From assembly GCA_038747915.1 (NCBI GenBank), contig JBCDJJ010000016.1:1-53042 (forward strand): a DNA stretch of 53,042 nucleotides, in the 5' to 3' direction. Below, in pieces: positions 51,875-53,042 of this stretch. The stretch is from JBCDAP01 sp038747915. Lineage in GTDB: Bacteria > Planctomycetota > Phycisphaerae > Phycisphaerales > UBA1924. The position numbers and the translations under genes are program-made. The notes below the pieces were generated by a model. The model saw only the letters and a program-made list of their open reading frames with translations. It was not told the DNA's origin and did not search any database. The stretch's first letter is position 1, and each line of letters opens with the position of its first letter.

Positions 51875-53042
51875 TTACTTGCCGTATCGCACACCCGGCG
51901 GCACGGGTCGCTGACTGGTGTCGGTCTCGATAAGGCTCGCCACCGGCGCTGCGCAGTAGTCCAGGCTGAACGCCCCCGCTGGACGGTGGTTGCCGGAGAG
52001 GCCAAAGCCGCCGAATGGCAGCGTGCCGGACGCCCCCGCGGTCGCGTTGTTGACGTTCACGCACCCGGCGCGGACCTCGTTCAGAAAACGAGCCGCTGCG
52101 CCGCCGGAGCCAACATCGGCGGTGAACACCGCAGCCGCGAGCCCGAAGCGTGTGGCACCGACCTGCCCAATCGCCTCGTCGAGCGATGACACGCTCGCGA
52201 TGCGAACAAGCGGGCCGAAGATCTCGATGTCGCACCCGGGTGCCTCGCCTTCTTCGGGTGTGAAGCGATCGACACGCGTGATACCCGGGCTCACGAAGTG
52301 GCCACCGGATGGGTGGTCGAGCACCTTGCTCTCGATCACCGGTGTCGCACCGCCACGCACCCACGCCGACTGCGCGTTGACGACCGCTGTTGCTGCATCC
52401 TCCGTGATCACCGGCCCCATGAACACATCCTGCCCCGCCTCGCCCCGCGGATCACCGATCAGGACCGTCGAGGTGAGCGTGGCCATCTTCTTGACGAACG
52501 CGTCGATCACACGCTCATGCACCACGATGCGCCGCGTACACGTGCACCGCTGACCGGCGGAGATGAACGAGCCGCGAAGACACTCGAGCGCCGCGTGCTC
52601 CAGATCGGCGTCCTCGTGTACATATGCAGCGTTGTTGCCACCCATCTCGAGCGCGATGATCCGGCCGGGGTGATCGAGATTCGCCTCCACGATCCGCCGG
52701 CCGACGGGCCACGAGCCGGTGAACAGGATGCCGTCGAGAGCCGCGTGCGTCACCAGCGCCGCAGCCACATCACCCGCGCCGTGAACAAGATTCACCACAC
52801 CGGGCGGCCCACCGACACCGGCAATCGCCTCGCGGTAGAGCTCCGCGAGCCGGTGACCACACGCCGGTGCCTTGTCCGACGGCTTGAACACCACCGTGTT
52901 GCCCATGAGCAGCGCCGGCACGATGTGGCCGTTGGGCAGGTGCATCGGGAAGTTGAACGGCCCGACCACCGCCATCACGCCGTGCGGACGGAAGCGAGCC
53001 GCCCCTCGGCGCGTCGGCGTGATCTCCAGCTCGTAGTCCGCC
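51875..53042 (-). CDS. astD: succinylglutamate-semialdehyde dehydrogenase-like, partial at window edge
   Basis: The frame stays open to the end of the window, so the first part of the gene (about 100 codons) is outside. About 388 codons are present. The order RFRPHGVMAVVGPFNFPMHL, then PNGHIVPALLMGNTVVFKPS, is characteristic of AstD, which oxidises N-succinylglutamate 5-semialdehyde in arginine breakdown. The catalytic Glu is in ALEMGGNNAAYV and the Cys in SAGQRCTCTRRIVV; the end has FGGFGLSGNHRPAGAFSLDYC. Other ast genes are not in view, so a different aldehyde substrate is possible. Confidence 0.85.
   Translation of the reverse strand, partial: ADYELEITPTRRGAARFRPHGVMAVVGPFNFPMHLPNGHIVPALLMGNTVVFKPSDKAPACGHRLAELYREAIAGVGGPPGVVNLVHGAGDVAAALVTHAALDGILFTGSWPVGRRIVEANLDHPGRIIALEMGGNNAAYVHEDADLEHAALECLRGSFISAGQRCTCTRRIVVHERVIDAFVKKMATLTSTVLIGDPRGEAGQDVFMGPVITEDAATAVVNAQSAWVRGGATPVIESKVLDHPSGGHFVSPGITRVDRFTPEEGEAPGCDIEIFGPLVRIASVSSLDEAIGQVGATRFGLAAAVFTADVGSGGAAARFLNEVRAGCVNVNNATAGASGTLPFGGFGLSGNHRPAGAFSLDYCAAPVASLIETDTSQRPVPPGVRYGK

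Noticed and set aside
1..53042. CRISPR arrays or rRNA genes
   Set aside because: No regularly spaced direct repeats and no rRNA-like sequence were found anywhere in the window.

Overview
The window looks like a chromosomal segment from a high-GC planctomycete of the Phycisphaerae type. Supporting signs, seen directly in the sequence, are several secreted proteins ending in PEP-CTERM-like sorting tails (Pro-rich start, one hydrophobic segment, then RRRR), a single EF-hand/dockerin-like C-terminus (DFNGDLNIDVFDIADLLQ), two tandem prepilin-type proteins starting around GFTLIELLVVV, and a complete LysW-type alpha-aminoadipate lysine operon. The taxonomic placement is inference.

Layout. 0.1-1.6 kb: two low-GC genes for exported proteins of unknown role. 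2.3-5.0 kb: minus-strand sugar-phosphate-isomerase-like protein, 2-hydroxyacid dehydrogenase and CHAD protein. 5.3-10.7 kb: a manganese uptake locus with a DtxR/MntR-type regulator, then a binding lipoprotein, an ATPase and two permeases that each carry a DtxR-like C-terminal domain. 10.7-10.9 kb: a 156-bp inverted-repeat element with long G runs. 11.1-12.4 kb: ArsR regulator and arsenite methyltransferase. 12.4-14.9 kb: TetR regulator with a clear operator, a short-chain dehydrogenase interrupted by an amber codon, and a frameshifted MarC gene. 14.9-16.3 kb: tryptophanase. 16.4-23.6 kb: a cluster of exported surface proteins, two of them broken.

23.5-28.7 kb: a lower-GC accessory island. It begins with a truncated DUF2924 gene of a recombinase-type element fused at a sharp junction to a truncated beta-propeller gene. 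It carries a DarT/DarG toxin-antitoxin pair, a nucleotidyltransferase and, convergently, a large protein with a HEPN-like RNxxxH motif. tRNA-Asn with its terminator lies just beyond. 29.3-39.2 kb is mostly housekeeping: HtrA protease, a glutamine-amidotransferase-like protein lacking the catalytic Cys, pullulanase, amidase, fatty acid desaturase, phosphoglycerate mutase, two prepilins and adenine phosphoribosyltransferase.

39.2-48.6 kb is the most interesting part: a lysine operon ordered lysW-lysX-lysY-small unknown gene-lysZ-lysK-homoaconitase (fused)-homoisocitrate dehydrogenase-homocitrate synthase, with stop/start overlaps at most junctions. An extended -10 promoter in front of it sits 8 nt before a 26-codon reading frame with five Lys codons, suggesting a lysine-sensing leader peptide. 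LysW has lost three of the four zinc-ligand cysteines. An identical 21-bp palindromic repeat lies inside lysX and inside the homoaconitase gene. The window ends with a terpenoid-toroid-fold protein, a receiver-like protein overlapping tilS, a membrane-anchored coiled-coil protein and the 3' part of an astD-like gene.
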